A DNA stretch of 64,000 bases from Maniola hyperantus (GCF_902806685.2 NC_048537.1:13786720-13850719), one strand, 5' to 3'. Counted from the stretch's first letter, positions 35,701 through 44,965 are shown. A program made the numbers and translations. The notes: generated by a model not told the origin, from the sequence alone.

Positions 35701-35714
35701 GCACCGGCGAGTGA
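20790..35714 (+). CDS. stau: Staufen, double-stranded RNA-binding protein
   Basis: Binds double-stranded regions of mRNAs in the cytoplasm for localisation, translation control and decay. Coding exons: 20790-20935, 25711-25873, 26562-26694, 27407-27651, 28089-28190, 28651-28777, 29168-29372, 30032-30159, 30656-30786, 30989-31189, 31787-32066, 32589-32716, 33482-33590, 34502-34659, 35233-35390 and 35657-35714. They total 2472 bases, 823 residues. An in-frame TAG lies 15 bases before the start ATG. The N-terminus is His/Met/Pro-rich, as in fly Staufen. dsRBD1 is about residues 214-285, with KRAQHAAASAAL in the last helix. dsRBD2 (about 308-406) is split by a Pro-rich insertion. dsRBD3 is about 429-499 (KKVSKRRAAERML), dsRBD4 about 560-628 (NKKTAKRRAAHNVLLAM) and dsRBD5 about 730-801. 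Third codon positions are strongly GC-rich, unlike the surrounding introns. Exon 9 could instead start at 30638, in the same phase, adding six residues. Confidence 0.96.
22085..22285 (-). mobile_element. MITE, family L, reversed
   Basis: Reverse complement of 53936-54160: shared ACGTCAAAACGCGC, ATTACACTTAAAACT, GGAAGATCCTCTATTTAATA and TCACTGAGAAATAATTTA. The central palindrome is decayed here. Confidence 0.65.
22925..22964. repeat. (ACTG)n microsatellite
   Basis: GACTGACTGACTGACTGACT and onward, about seven units, inside a retroelement-tail-like stretch in staufen intron 1. Confidence 0.85.
23513..23690 (+). mobile_element. tRNA-derived SINE, family D
   Basis: AGAGCCTCGATAGCTCAGCG fits a tRNA 5' end and A box; GCCGGTTCAAACCCC about 35 bases on fits a B box. 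The tRNA-unrelated body begins CTTGCACTATTGCC and ends in a poly(A) run. It looks like a tRNA at first glance, but the 3' acceptor half does not pair with the 5' end. The SINE halves around the repeat cassette at 41784-42757 belong to this family. Confidence 0.75.
24667..24981 (-). mobile_element. tRNA-derived SINE, family C, reversed
   Basis: On the minus strand it starts GCTGTGATAGCCAAGTGGTT (A box) followed by GGGGGTTCGATGCC (B box) and ends near the CCGGCGATGGCTTGATCATT block. The best copy, in plus orientation, is at 54768-55088. Confidence 0.75.
25956..26104 (+). pseudogene. Decayed duplicate of staufen exon 2
   Basis: Nearly the same sequence as 25742-25888, about 215 bases downstream of it. 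Shared blocks include GGCGGTATGGGCTCCATGCC and CCATGCACCACCCGCCGACG, and the donor CCGCCGGTAACT is kept. The copy is broken: the CAG codon of the functional exon is TAG here (GGGTAGATAGG against GGGCAGATGGG), and a 4-base net insertion (GCGCCGTTGCACACC against GCGCCCACACC) shifts the frame. No strong acceptor is kept. It is a tandem exon duplication that has decayed inside the intron. Confidence 0.8.
26695..27406. other. Staufen intron 3
   Basis: 712 bases between the Pro-rich exon 3 and the dsRBD1 exon. It is AT-rich towards its 3' end. No repeat of known family and no gene is seen. Confidence 0.6.
29582..30006. mobile_element. MITE with long inverted ends, family O
   Basis: Left end TTCGCACACGGGTCTCAAGC then GTCGTATCGTAAGCG; the right end, read on the minus strand, is CCGGCACACGGTGTCGTAGC then GTAAGCGTATCGTAATC. 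The ends are imperfect inverted repeats of about 40 bases around 340 bases of AT-rich core. The right end lies only about 25 bases before staufen exon 8. Confidence 0.65.
30227..30268. repeat. Perfect 18-bp hairpin in staufen intron
   Basis: ACTAATTTAATCACAAGA, a 6-base centre ATCTAG, then its exact reverse complement. It lies 68 bases after the exon 8 donor and is not part of a recognised repeat family. Confidence 0.85.
30307..30585 (+). repeat. Dispersed repeat, family B
   Basis: Starts AACCGGGCCAGTGGGAGCCG and ends near GATACGGAGCCCTAA. It is a divergent copy in staufen intron 8 and ends about 70 bases before exon 9. Confidence 0.65.
31207..31425 (-). repeat. Retroelement tail, family A, reversed
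   Basis: Reverse copy from TATTATAAATATGAAAGTGT to CGCAGGCATCAGCTAG, in staufen intron 10, only about 18 bases after the exon 10 donor. Confidence 0.7.
31533..31690. mobile_element. MITE, family F
   Basis: Inverted ends around TCATGTCAAAAGTACGATTT and its inverse, with AGTTAAAATGGCG near the right end. The same family is found at 39903-40112, 40858-41005, 43147-43316 and 53213-53746. It lies in staufen intron 10. Confidence 0.65.
32173..32580 (-). repeat. Family B repeat and SINE E fragment, both reversed
   Basis: 32173-32347 is a reversed family B copy (CACTTGGCCGGTTTTT at its end). 32355-32575 is a reversed SINE family E fragment (GAGCGCTTGACTGCGATCTC through GGCACGG...GGTAGGGTGGTAACTAG). 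Together they fill staufen intron 11, repeating the B-next-to-E arrangement seen at 12590-13327. Confidence 0.65.
32748..32885. mobile_element. GC-rich MITE, family K
   Basis: Left end TAGTACGCGACATGTCAAGA then CAATCGGGGTGGGGACGCCC. Other copies are at 39668-39806 and 46425-46507, where the right end is the inverse. It lies in staufen intron 12. Confidence 0.65.
33302..33467. mobile_element. Foldback MITE, family I
   Basis: Inverted arms GGCTGAGATCTATAGAGCGC and GCGCTTTATAGATCTCACCC surround a centre with AAACGAGACA/TGTCTCGTTT. A second copy is at 36873-37023. It lies in staufen intron 12. Confidence 0.75.
34003..34120 (+). repeat. Retroelement tail, family Q
   Basis: GAGTTTCTTGCTGGTTCTTC, then GAACCAGTGGTAGATGCATT and a TTGAATAAAAAATATTTTTA end. 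Near-identical blocks occur at 55478-55600. It lies in staufen intron 13. Confidence 0.7.
35089..35221. repeat. 21-bp tandem repeat next to a staufen splice acceptor
   Basis: About six imperfect units of TTATGTTCTGACCCTGTAT, ending 11 bases before exon 15 (35233). Five of the units keep CTGAC or CTGAA, which fits an animal branch-point consensus. Confidence 0.8.
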
Positions 35715-35800
35715 GGCCTCCCCCTCCCCCATTTACCCCCTCCTCCGTAGCGTAATCCCCTCCCTCGCAATATTACACGTGTGAATATCTCACGGCCCGA

Positions 35801-35806
35801 AATAAA
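35801..35806 (+). promoter_or_regulatory. First candidate poly(A) signal of staufen
   Basis: AATAAA 87 bases after the stop codon. Further AATAAA signals are at 36290-36295 and 36717-36722, so the 3'UTR may have alternative ends of about 0.1, 0.6 and 1.0 kb. Confidence 0.5.
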
Positions 35807-36004
35807 TCGTTCGGGACGTCCTTTTTGCTTGACTGCTGTAGTTCGTTCCACGGCTGATGGGCACCAACTACCAATGGTAACTGATGTGTTATTTTTTTGA
35901 CCGAAACATTTTTATAAATGTGTGAGCTCCGCTCCCGGGGAGTGAAATCAATACAAACGTCATCAACTTAAAAATAAATCTTATATGATATTATACTCTA
36001 TCAA

Positions 36005-36290
36005 CAGAAAGTAGGTACTATAGCGCTCTCTCTGTTACGTAGTTCCATTCAAATCTCAGTGGGCGTTAACCATTTTAAGCCACCAACCAATCACAAACGT
36101 AATTCCATACAAATCTCAGTGGGCGTTAACCATTTTAAGCCACCAATCAATCACAAACGTAATTCCATACAAATCTCAGTGGGCGTTAACCATTTTAAGT
36201 CACCAACCAATCCCAAACGTTTTCAAAAAACATTCGGAATTCAATTCTGACACATGGTTTCGTCCTTGTTTCTGTGGATAGAGTATAGAA
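36005..36290. mobile_element. MITE with a triplicated 60-bp core, family P
   Basis: Outer parts match the single-core element at 52853-53055 (TATAGCGCTCTCTCTGTTA at the left, TGTGGATAGAGTATAG at the right). Between them a 60-bp unit containing GGGCGTTAACCATTTTAAGC and CACCAACCAATCACAAACGT is repeated three times in exact register. The repeat frame is open (36059-36250) but is not a gene. It lies in the staufen 3'UTR or just beyond. Confidence 0.8.
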
Positions 36291-36872
36291 ATAAAGATTT
36301 AAATTTTGCATCACTGAAAATGTAATCAGTGTTGTGACGTAACGTTAATTTTTTTTATTGTTATTTTTGTTTTTATTTGACATCCTTTTAATTTTAACAT
36401 ATGTTTAATTAATTTATTATTTATTTTTAGTCTATAATCGACATGGCCCATCAGCTATGAAACGTGCTATAATTTTATTTCGTCCTCCCCCCCCGAGCTA
36501 TGACATATTCACAATGACATTTTTTTTCGATCTCGGGTCATGCAACATGTTTAGTTCTTTTTGTTTTTTCTTTTTTTATATATACTGAATGTAGACATTT
36601 TCCTATTGTGTTAGAAATACAAATATGTATATTTTTGTTATAGTTCGCGATTTTTAGTGTACTTTATGTTGAACTCGAAACGACTCCTGATGGTAAATTT
36701 ACATAAATTTACACGAAATAAACCTATCGAGTAAACGTACGCTGGTACGAAGTATTTATTATATCAAATGTAAACGGCAAATTATCGGGAGCTAAAAGTA
36801 AAACTAATTTAAGCAAGTAATATATTATAAGTCTTATGTAAAGTTAAGTGATTTACACTTCAGTACACTCTG

Positions 36873-37023
36873 GAATTGAGATCTACAAAGTGTACTTTGA
36901 CTAAGTCAGATTTAGGACACCATTGAAACGAGCCAGCGCTATGTCACTGACATAAATCTGCCTCGTTTTGACTGAAGCTTAAGTCTGAGCAAAGTCAAAG
37001 TATGTTCTATAGATCTCAACCTT
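36873..37023. mobile_element. Foldback MITE, family I
   Basis: Inverted arms TTGAGATCTACAAAGTGTAC and TATGTTCTATAGATCTCAAC, with the AAACGAG/CTCGTTTT centre. Same family as 33302-33467. Confidence 0.7.
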
Positions 37024-39431
37024 AGTACGAGTTTGCACATCCCGTCAACAACGCTGAAGCAGAGTAAAATAAACTTAAAACCAATTTTAATAAAGTTGTA
37101 CATTTCAACTTCATAACATTTACGCTTGCAGTGCTAGCTTTAGACCCTTAAGGGTCAAGCTGTAAGGCGCTTTGCAGATGGAGCAACTATTGCAGCAACT
37201 GGCAACTAGCTGTTTACATAATATAATATGTCAATGGAACTGCGCACACGTAGCAATTCGAGTTGCGAGTTCCAATGATAGATAACAGTTTTCAGTTGCT
37301 GCAATTGATGACTAAGTCAGTTTCCCGCAACCAGCAACTGTCGAATTCAATCCAAAACCGACGATTGCTGTGAATAATTTGTCGTTGCTAAAGCCGTTGA
37401 CGGTGGCGACGTAATAAAATAAGAACAAGTACTGCTTCCTCGATATCCATTGTCACACTGGACGTAGATTGACCAATTCAGCTATCAAAGTTGCTCACAG
37501 ATTGCCATAAAATTGCGGCATCCGTACACCGGGCTATTTCATTGTTACAACTGGCAACTTCTAAAGGAAGCTTAAGAAGTTGATAGTTTCTTCAACTGAA
37601 GTTACTCCATCTAAGGCTTGCAACAAGATAGTGTATGCCTATTTTACTTTGACGTGTTTTGATACTCGAAATCTATCAACGTTGTCGAAATGTTCAAACT
37701 CGTACTATCCGTCAAGGTATTTCGTTATTTATAATAGTAAAATAGTTAAGTGATTGTGTAGACAAGTATCGGTAAAATGTAGTATCGTTATATTATACCG
37801 TAACTTAACATGAGGCTGTGAAGCCAAACCAAAACGGTCTGCTTCGATGTGGCGACTGCCGGCGCCTATTAGATGAAAGTAACGGTTTTAAATGTTTTAG
37901 CGTAAGTTCATACTGGGGACATGTCGCGCGACTAAAAGTTGTGTATACTTTTCACGTCTCGAAAGTTGAGTTGCGGTTCGTGGAGCGCTTCAAATAACTT
38001 GTTCTGATATAATAATCGCGTTCTCGCTTAACATAATATACTAAAAGAATCATTACGCACACTTGAAAACACGTCGACATGACAGACTCACCGTTTCCAC
38101 TGTCCTGACGCCACTTGCTAGTTAGTTGTTGGTAAATAAAATATAATCTAAAGGATTCATTGCACACAATTGAAAACGCTATATCGACATGACAGTCTTA
38201 ACGGCTTACAACAATAAAGGTCTAAGGCACAACGCACATTTACAGAGCGGAGTGGAGCCGAGGGCCAGCGTCCTTTATGAAAACAATAACAACTCAAACT
38301 CTGCCTAATTTATTTTGACAGTAGCGGCTCAAAGCCGCCCGTGCCTCCCATTGTTGACATAAAAACGAACTGAAGGCAGCTATAGATAAATTGTTGGCCT
38401 TAATGCCTGATTTTTCAATCGCCAGATGTTTAATTACAAATGATGACTAATAAAGACGTTTTATCAGTTTTTGTAGTGGAAAGATGGCGAAATGTCAAAT
38501 TTGTTTGTTAGATAAAAGTCTCTGTAGCGATGTAAATTACCGTAAATTTTACTATTCTTTGATTTTCCGGAACAAAAATCCAGATCACGTCATTTATAAT
38601 CCTCAACTAGTGACAAAAATAAAGAGAAAAAAAAGCTATGCTATCATTCAAATACTCATAATATTGTGCTTATTTAGAAATCACAGACGTACACTTTTCA
38701 GTCTTTATGATGTCGTGTCGTATGTGTACACGACAGAAAGCTGTGCGACAAAATGCCCCTAGTCTGACGCAGCTCTAACGGTAGAAGAGGCGGGTTTAAA
38801 TGTTTTACTGTAAGTTCATAGAGATAGAGTAACATATTGTTAGTGTGGGCGCGCCGGGGCCGGGGGTCGCCGTGCGAAGGCCGAAGTTGCATCATGCGGC
38901 CATGGTGACATCTTAGGTAAGTAGCGACTATAGTTCATTTCAAAAAGCTTGTCCCTTTTGATATATTTGTCTAGTTGAATATATTTTTATTTATTTTATT
39001 TTTATTTGTCATGTACCGGAATTGTAGTTACATAGTAATAATAAATTAAGTTATACGGTATGTAACAAGTATACTGCTTCTTATGGAGTGCGTTGATTAC
39101 ATTTAAACATTTATTTTATTTAATATTCAAGTAAAAATTAGTTAAAGGCATTGTTTATTCATAATAATAATAATAATAAAAGATCGATCATGATTAGTAC
39201 TTTACGTACTTAATTCAGTATTTTACGTACCCACGTATTTTTACTACGTTCCGTACTTGCGTATTATCAATCAAATGTATTTAATGCAATTTAACCAATT
39301 CTCCCTGCTGAAGATTAGATTCCACCGAGTCAGTTTTGATCAAACTGGAGAAATATTATTATCAAGACGGACAAGCTATGTGAAGTTAACGGATAGTGAT
39401 CCCGCAGCCCGCGGTCGCGTCCGCCTCGCTC

Positions 39432-39505
39432 GACGCGACAGTCACCGACAGCCGTGACGCGACAGTCGCCGACAGCCGCGACGCGACAGTCGCCGGGGGC
39501 TGCGG
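39432..39505. repeat. 24-bp GC-rich tandem repeat, three copies
   Basis: Units of ACGCGACAGTCGCCGACAGC plus four bases, repeated three times, the last one diverging after GTCGCCG. The frame is open for eight residues per unit, but no gene context is visible. Confidence 0.8.
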
Positions 39506-39667
39506 CGATCCATGTGTGGCCTCGATTTTTAACTACATATTACTTAGATTAGATTATATTCACGATTTTTCCCTGACCCTAAACTATGAAATGTGTAATT
39601 TTAGTATGTAAGTCAGCTCATGAATCTATGATAATATACCTATGGATTGAGCATGCCTAATATATAT

Positions 39668-39806
39668 AGTACGCGACAGGTTGAAATGGCAATCGGGGAG
39701 GGAATGTCCCGCACACCCGCACAGCCTCCGCGCTAACCCGGTGACGTGCGGGGCGTCCCCCGCCTCATACCCCGATTACCATCTCAACCTGTCGCGGACT
39801 ATACTC
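39668..39806. mobile_element. GC-rich MITE, family K
   Basis: Left arm TAGTACGCGACAGGTTGAAA and right arm (minus strand) TATAGTCCGCGACAGGTTGA, each followed by a GGCAATCGGGG or GGTAATCGGGG block. The core contains CACACCCGCACAGCC. It is complete with both ends. Confidence 0.75.
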
Positions 39807-39902
39807 GAAGCTAATACTTATCGCTTTCCCACTTAGATTGCCAAGCGAGAGCGAACTCTCGCTCTAATTTGTTTCTTGGAGTGGGATAGCAATAAGTAAG
39901 TA

Positions 39903-40112
39903 TAATGCGTACAAAATGAGTTCTCACGCGCCATTTTAACTTTGTGTCAAGTATCATGTCAAAAATTCGATTTTAGTTCTTATTTTTAAAAAGGTGAAAC
40001 GCACTTTTGACATGACAGTTGACTCTTAGAATTAAAAAAAAAAACTGGCCGAACCTCCATTTTGGAAGTCGGTTAAAAATGGCGTGTGAAAACTCATTTT
40101 GCACGGACTATA
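39903..40112. mobile_element. MITE, family F, with a small insertion
   Basis: Left arm ATAATGCGTACAAAATGAGT and right arm CATTTTGCACGGACTATA are inverted. A short AAAAAACTGGCCGAACCTCC block near the right end is absent from other copies, so it looks like a later insertion. Confidence 0.7.
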
Positions 40113-40234
40113 TAAATTGCTTCACATAGATATGAGAAGCGCTCTATGCACCTTTGATATTATATGTACATTCGTGAGTCAGCCCCACTCGCGTATTTCC
40201 GTTACGTGTTCGATAAGAGACCGTACAGTGGTAT

Positions 40235-40625
40235 AGCTTGTCTAATCTGAAATGACGCGCCCCACTACTTCGTAAGTTGAATTAGATGCGCGAGTGCAAA
40301 TATAAATAACGACGTTTCATCTGTGTGGGAGCGTCGACTGTTCTGCTAATAAGGATCTGTATGCAAACATCGCAGTCGACTAGTCGCGTGATAAATCCGA
40401 CAACGCTCACTGTATGGAGCAGCGATGGCGCGTTATATGAAACATTACGTCCGCTCTCGCGCGCGCTCAGATCAATTATGACAAGTTCGACAACAAATCT
40501 GTCCAGTCTTACCGGCAACTGAACGACCAATTACAATAGCCTCTATATGTGTATTGCCTTCGTATTTTAAATTTGCTTGTGTGTGTAAATGCGGTAGTGG
40601 GGCGATCATTTCAGCTTAGACAAGC
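40235..40625. mobile_element. MITE, family M
   Basis: Left end AGCTTGTCTAATCTGAAATG then CGCCCCACTAC; the right end, read on the minus strand, is AGCTTGTCTAAGCTGAAATG then CGCCCCACTAC. These are inverted ends of about 34 bases with two or three mismatches. The 320-base core holds overlapping open frames on both strands (40282-40530 and 40325-40522) that are not supported as genes. Confidence 0.75.
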
Positions 40626-41760
40626 TCTAAAAGTATACAATATAGTGAATCAAATAACGAATTTGTAATATTTATGGTATAGAGAATCGACAAAGAATAT
40701 CTATAGTAGGTACGTCACTGACATGATCACAATGACTTTCTATTAGAATAAATTTATTCAAATTAAGCTTGAAGGAGATTTATAATGTTATGGCGGCGGT
40801 TCAACAGTATGAGCCGGAACACTTTTTGATGGTCGGTTGTTGCATCTATTTAATCCTATAGTCCGTACTAAATGACTTCACACGCGCCATTTTAACTCTA
40901 TGGTGCAACTGTCATGTCATTAAAATAAGGACTAAAATTATACTTTTGACATGGAATTTGAAACAAAAAGATAAAGTGGCGCATTAGAAGTCATTTTTAC
41001 GCATGTAGACGAGAGACTATTGTCCGCAGAGGACAAAAGTCCGTCGTTTTTTACTACGAGTTTTCGCCGGTTTTAAGAGATCAATGTTGTCCTTCGCGGA
41101 CAATTGTCCGTCGTCTGCGTAGTAACTCGATCTCCTTGACAAACATTTGAATAAAGTTGGTAATGATTCTTACTTCTATAGAACACGTTAACGGTAATAC
41201 GCATTTTCGTCTCGATTATACGGTACTAGTAGATGTATGTATGTATTCCTAATCTACTTAGGATAAGATTGCTTGTTATTTAAGTATCATAAATTTGTGT
41301 AACCATTTAACTAAATATAGTTTGACGACTAATCTTAGGAGGAAATTATGTATAATGAATGAGAATACAATTGATCGGAAACACTATTATTTATTATTAT
41401 TTAGTTAAATTGTTTTTTTTTTTGTTCAATTAGAATGTGCTTCGTGGACCCGATGCCCGATCAGTTGTATATTGTACACAAATGATTGTACATTTCATTG
41501 TAATGGGTCTGTTTAAGCTGATCACACATTACGAGACGAGCCGCAACGCACTTTTAGCTTCATATCCATCAGTTACGTTTGCGTACTGGTAAGCGCAGTG
41601 TAGGACCTTCAGCCCGCTAGGCCGGTGATCTGAAGAAGATGGCGAGATGATGGTGGATGAGGAAGACAGAGGACCGTGTTTGGTGGCGCGCTTTCGAAAA
41701 GGCTTGTTGTCCAGCAGTGGATGCATTTAGGGTGATGGATAGGATTGGGTCTATATATTA

Positions 41761-42835
41761 TTAGAGCCTCAATAGCTCAACGGAAGAAGAAAAGACAGGT
41801 TCTGATGATAACACCGTTGCTGTCTCTACACATAAAGTTACAGATAAAGTGATAGAAAAGCAGACATGTTCAAGTAAAAACTCACACACGAAGAAATCGC
41901 GTTTAGAAAGTCAATTGGCAATCCACACGGTCGAATGGCATGGTCAAACAGAAAAGAAAAAAGCAGAAGAAAAGACATGTTCTGATGATAACACCGTTGC
42001 TGTTTCTACACCTAAAGTTACAGATAAAGTGATAGAAAAGCAGACATGTTCAAGTAAAAACTCACACATGAAGAAATCGCGTTTAGAAAGTCAATTGGCA
42101 ATCCACACGGTCGAATGGCATGGTCGAACAGAAAAGAAAAAAGCAGAAGAAAAGACATGTTCTGATGATAACACCGTTGCTGTCTCTACACATAAAGTTA
42201 CAGATAAAGTGATAGAAAAGCAGACATGTTCAAGTAAAAACTCACACACGAAGAAATCGCGTTTAGAAAGTCAATTGGCAATTCACACGGTCGAATGGCA
42301 TGGTCGAACAGAAAAGAAAAAAGCAGAAGAAAAGACATGTTCTGATGATAACACCGTTGCTGTTTCTACACCTAAAGTTACAGATAAAGTGATAGAAAAG
42401 CAGACATGTTCAAGTAAAACTCACACACGAAGAAATCGCGTTTAGAAAGTCAATTGGCAATCCACACGGTCGAATGGCATGGTCGAACAGAAAAGAAAAA
42501 AGCAGAAGAAAAGACATGTTCTGATGATAACACCGTTGCTGTTTCTATACCTAAAGTTACAGATAAAGTGATAGAAAAGCAGACATGTTCAAGTAAAAAG
42601 TCAAACGCGAAGAAATCGCGTATAGAAAGTCAATTGGCAATCGACATGGTCGAAGGGCATCCGTTTTTAAAAGTTCAGTCTGAAAAACGATCAACGAGAA
42701 AGGCCGTCTCAAACTCTCCAATTAAACGAAAACGTCTGTCGTTTGATCCGGATACGTACTGAAATCCGCCCGTTGCACTATTGCAGTACCTACTCCTAGC
42801 ACAAGCTTTACGCTTGGTTAAAAATATATATATAC
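41761..42835 (+). mobile_element. SINE (family D) split by a tandem-repeat cassette
   Basis: 41761-41783 is TTAGAGCCTCAATAGCTCAA and three more bases, the tRNA-like head of SINE family D. From about 42757 the body resumes: GAAATCCG, then CCCGTTGCACTATTGCAGTA, then the GCACAAGCTTTACGCTT block shared with 23513-23690 and 49900-49960. The B-box part of the SINE is missing at the right junction. The cassette at 41784-42757 sits exactly between the two halves. Confidence 0.7.
41784..42762 (+). pseudogene. 180-bp tandem repeat with long open frame (60-residue repeats)
   Basis: About five copies of a 180-base unit. The translated unit is Lys/Ser/Thr-rich and contains VIEKQTCSSKNSHTKKSRL, ESQLAIHTVEWHG and TCSDDNTVAVSTPKVTDK. 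The frame is open from 41765 to 42445 without an ATG. A single-base deletion in an A-run near 42415 shifts the frame; the original reading continues at 42454-42762. The last unit diverges into a different C-terminal tail ending KRKRLSFDPDTY-stop, which looks like the end of a real basic, nuclear-type protein. Unit-to-unit identity is very high, so the expansion is recent. The protein was not recognised. It looks like a captured piece of a host coding sequence rather than a working gene. Confidence 0.6.
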
Positions 42836-43146
42836 CTATGGATAGAACACCCCTAATACCTACTCGAAGCAATTACCTACTTATCGCTATCCCACTTCGA
42901 CTGCCGAGTGACTGACTGCACGCTCTAATTTGTTAGTGGAAGTCGGTTAGCGATAGTAGTTTTTTGAAGTATTAGGAGTGCTTATTATAGTACACTCCTG
43001 GATTGGATCCATTAGTAAGTATATAGCCTCTAGAGGCGACCGCGGGATGAAACTCAAGTGGAAATGATGCCTTACACGCTACGAGACAAATTCCTTACCT
43101 ACCATATTTGGTGAAGACGGACCAGCGGTAGGTATACGATTGTTGT

Positions 43147-43316
43147 ATAATGCGTAAAAAATAACTTTTCACGCGCTATTTTAACTTTATCTCAATTTTC
43201 ATGTCAAAAGTACGATTTTAGTCCTTATTTTAAAGGTGAACCGTACTTTTACATTACATTACAGTTGACCCATATAGTTAAGATGGCGCGTGAGGAGTCA
43301 TTTTGTACGGACTATA
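43147..43316. mobile_element. MITE, family F, near complete
   Basis: Left end ATAATGCGTAAAAAATAACT and right end GTCATTTTGTACGGACTATA are inverted; the CATGTCAAAAGTACGATTTT core is present. This is the best empty-site reference for the nested copy at 53213-53746. Confidence 0.75.
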
Positions 43317-44224
43317 CTGAAAATACGTGTTCATAACACGTCATTGTATTTATTTGACGGGTTTCAATTTGATAAAGAAAAATTGACCGCGTACGGCTCG
43401 GCTGTAATGTGCGTTCATCATTATTACATTACTTAGTGGTAACAGTGGCGCGGACTAGGATCTCTGGCAAGTCGAGTCGACTGCTCTTGCTCTTAAGTAA
43501 ATTTAAAGTAAAGCTAAAGTGTGGCTCTAATAAGTAAGTCGAACACGTCTCATAAAATCAAATTATTGTAAGAGACCATTTTAAATCGAGGCCATTTGTA
43601 GAATTTCTTCATGTCGAATGTTGCACAAGTAACAACGCATAAAGAAATTAAATTATTATTATTATTTGAGATAAAACGCCACAATGGCATAAGAAAGTGG
43701 TTTATTTATTTTGTTTCAATCAACTAATATTTTTTATTCTACGTTTTGGGTGGAGTAAGGCCCAACACATCTTTGTGCTGTTAGCATTGTATAACAATAA
43801 AAAATAAAACATTGTAATTGTTGTTTTAATGACTTTTCTGACCCGTCCTACTATCGCGGCACGAACTAATTTACTCTAAAATAAGATTAAAGGCAGAAAC
43901 AAACTATGGGATGCGTCTGTAAGTTGCAGTTGATGGATGTGCAGTCGTTAGGGACGCAGCTTGAGAATCTACCTCTGACGTCCGAACGCTCAACGTGGTT
44001 TACGTCCACAACTTACGTCGGATAACACGTTGCACAGTTCAGTGTACGATGTATTATCCAGATACCTATAAGTTGCGTTCGATAAATTGTTTCAGGCTGA
44101 AGGCCTGCACAGACGAGGAACAGTCGGGGTATTTTTCGTCAAAATAGATCGCAACACACGAGGGATTTAAAATTCCTCCATACAAAAATAGCCCCCAATA
44201 GCCATCGCGTGCCAGACATTCACT

Positions 44225-44440
44225 ATTTTATAAAAGCTGAGTTTCTCTGCGTATTGTCACCAACACGGAGGAACGATCGGCGACTATGAAGTTTGGATCG
44301 TGGCGGCTTTGGCAGATAGCAGGTAATAAAGGTGTAAAAATTCTAACGTCGCTGATCGTTCCTCCGTGTTGGGGACAATACGCAGAGAAACTTTCTGCCT
44401 TTATAAAATAACAAAGATCTAGCACGCGCTGGCTCTCTTC
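44225..44440. mobile_element. Foldback MITE, family J
   Basis: Left arm AAAGCTGAGTTTCTCTGCGT then ACGGAGGAACGATC; right arm GATCGTTCCTCCGTGTTGGG then CGCAGAGAAACTTTCTGC. The arms of about 75 bases surround TAATAAAGGTGTAAAAATTC. Same family as 58855-59140. Confidence 0.8.
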
Positions 44441-44959
44441 ATACGGGGGAGTCCTCGAAAAAAATAGAAACAATACGTTAACGTTCCAAAGCACTTCATT
44501 GCACATTTTTCACGGATTTTAAGGGCGCTGCATAAATAAAGTGATTTTTTCTCTTGCCGAATGGAATGAAACAATTTCTTTACATCGTTGCATATAAAAA
44601 TATACTGAACGATACGTCTCGTCACGTCTGTTTTCTAGTTATCCAATAGTAGTTCAATAATTCCATTCCGTCCGGCACGAGAAAAAACAAGTTACGTATG
44701 GTATGTTCGCGTGTTGCACGCCCGAGAGTTCGTTCGCGCGCAATGTGGGTGTGGTTGAGTTCCTGGCAAGTACTCGGCGGACATTTGTCCGCATAAGACA
44801 TAAATCCCCGAATCGTAGATAAAAATTGTACATATCTACACTTCGAGGATTTGTCCTCTTGTCCTCCGCGGGAAAGTCCCTCGTGTGCTAGGCCATTACT
44901 GACGCGGACGCAAGGACCAAAGTTACACAGTAAAAAATCTGTTAAAAATAAAAACAAAG

Positions 44960-44965
44960 TTTATT
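44960..44965 (-). promoter_or_regulatory. Poly(A) signal of prolyl oligopeptidase
   Basis: TTTATT on the plus strand reads AATAAA on the gene strand, 155 bases past the stop codon. No better signal lies closer. Confidence 0.6.

Larger units (their letters stand above)
36723..44959. other. Gene-poor region between staufen and prolyl oligopeptidase
   Basis: 8.2 kb with no supported gene. Contents: family I MITE (36873-37023); a MITE-like block rich in GCAACTGGCAACT motifs (37165-37640); a 24-bp triple repeat (39432-39505); MITEs K (39668-39806), F (39903-40112, 40858-41005, 43147-43316), M (40235-40625) and J (44225-44440); a LINE remnant (41600-41740); and the repeat cassette in a SINE (41761-42835). 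The 92-codon open frame at 38484-38762 starts ATGGCGAAATGTCAAATTTG and is rich in Lys and Tyr, with no recognised domain. A GC-rich stretch at 38845-38925 ends in a donor-like TAGGTAAGTA, but no coding exon follows. Confidence 0.6.

Noticed and set aside
38484..38762. 92-codon open frame with ATG in the staufen-prolyl oligopeptidase gap
   Set aside because: No recognised domain, no intron signals or poly(A) signal in a fitting position, and AT-rich composition in which frames of this size occur by chance. It is mentioned in the region entry only.
38845..38925. GC-rich patch with ATG and a donor-like TAGGTAAGTA
   Set aside because: The ATG frame stops after four codons. It could be a non-coding first exon, but there is no acceptor exon to join it to.
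40282..40530. Open frames on both strands at 40.3-40.5 kb
   Set aside because: They lie inside the core of a MITE with clear inverted ends; no transposase-like motif is present.
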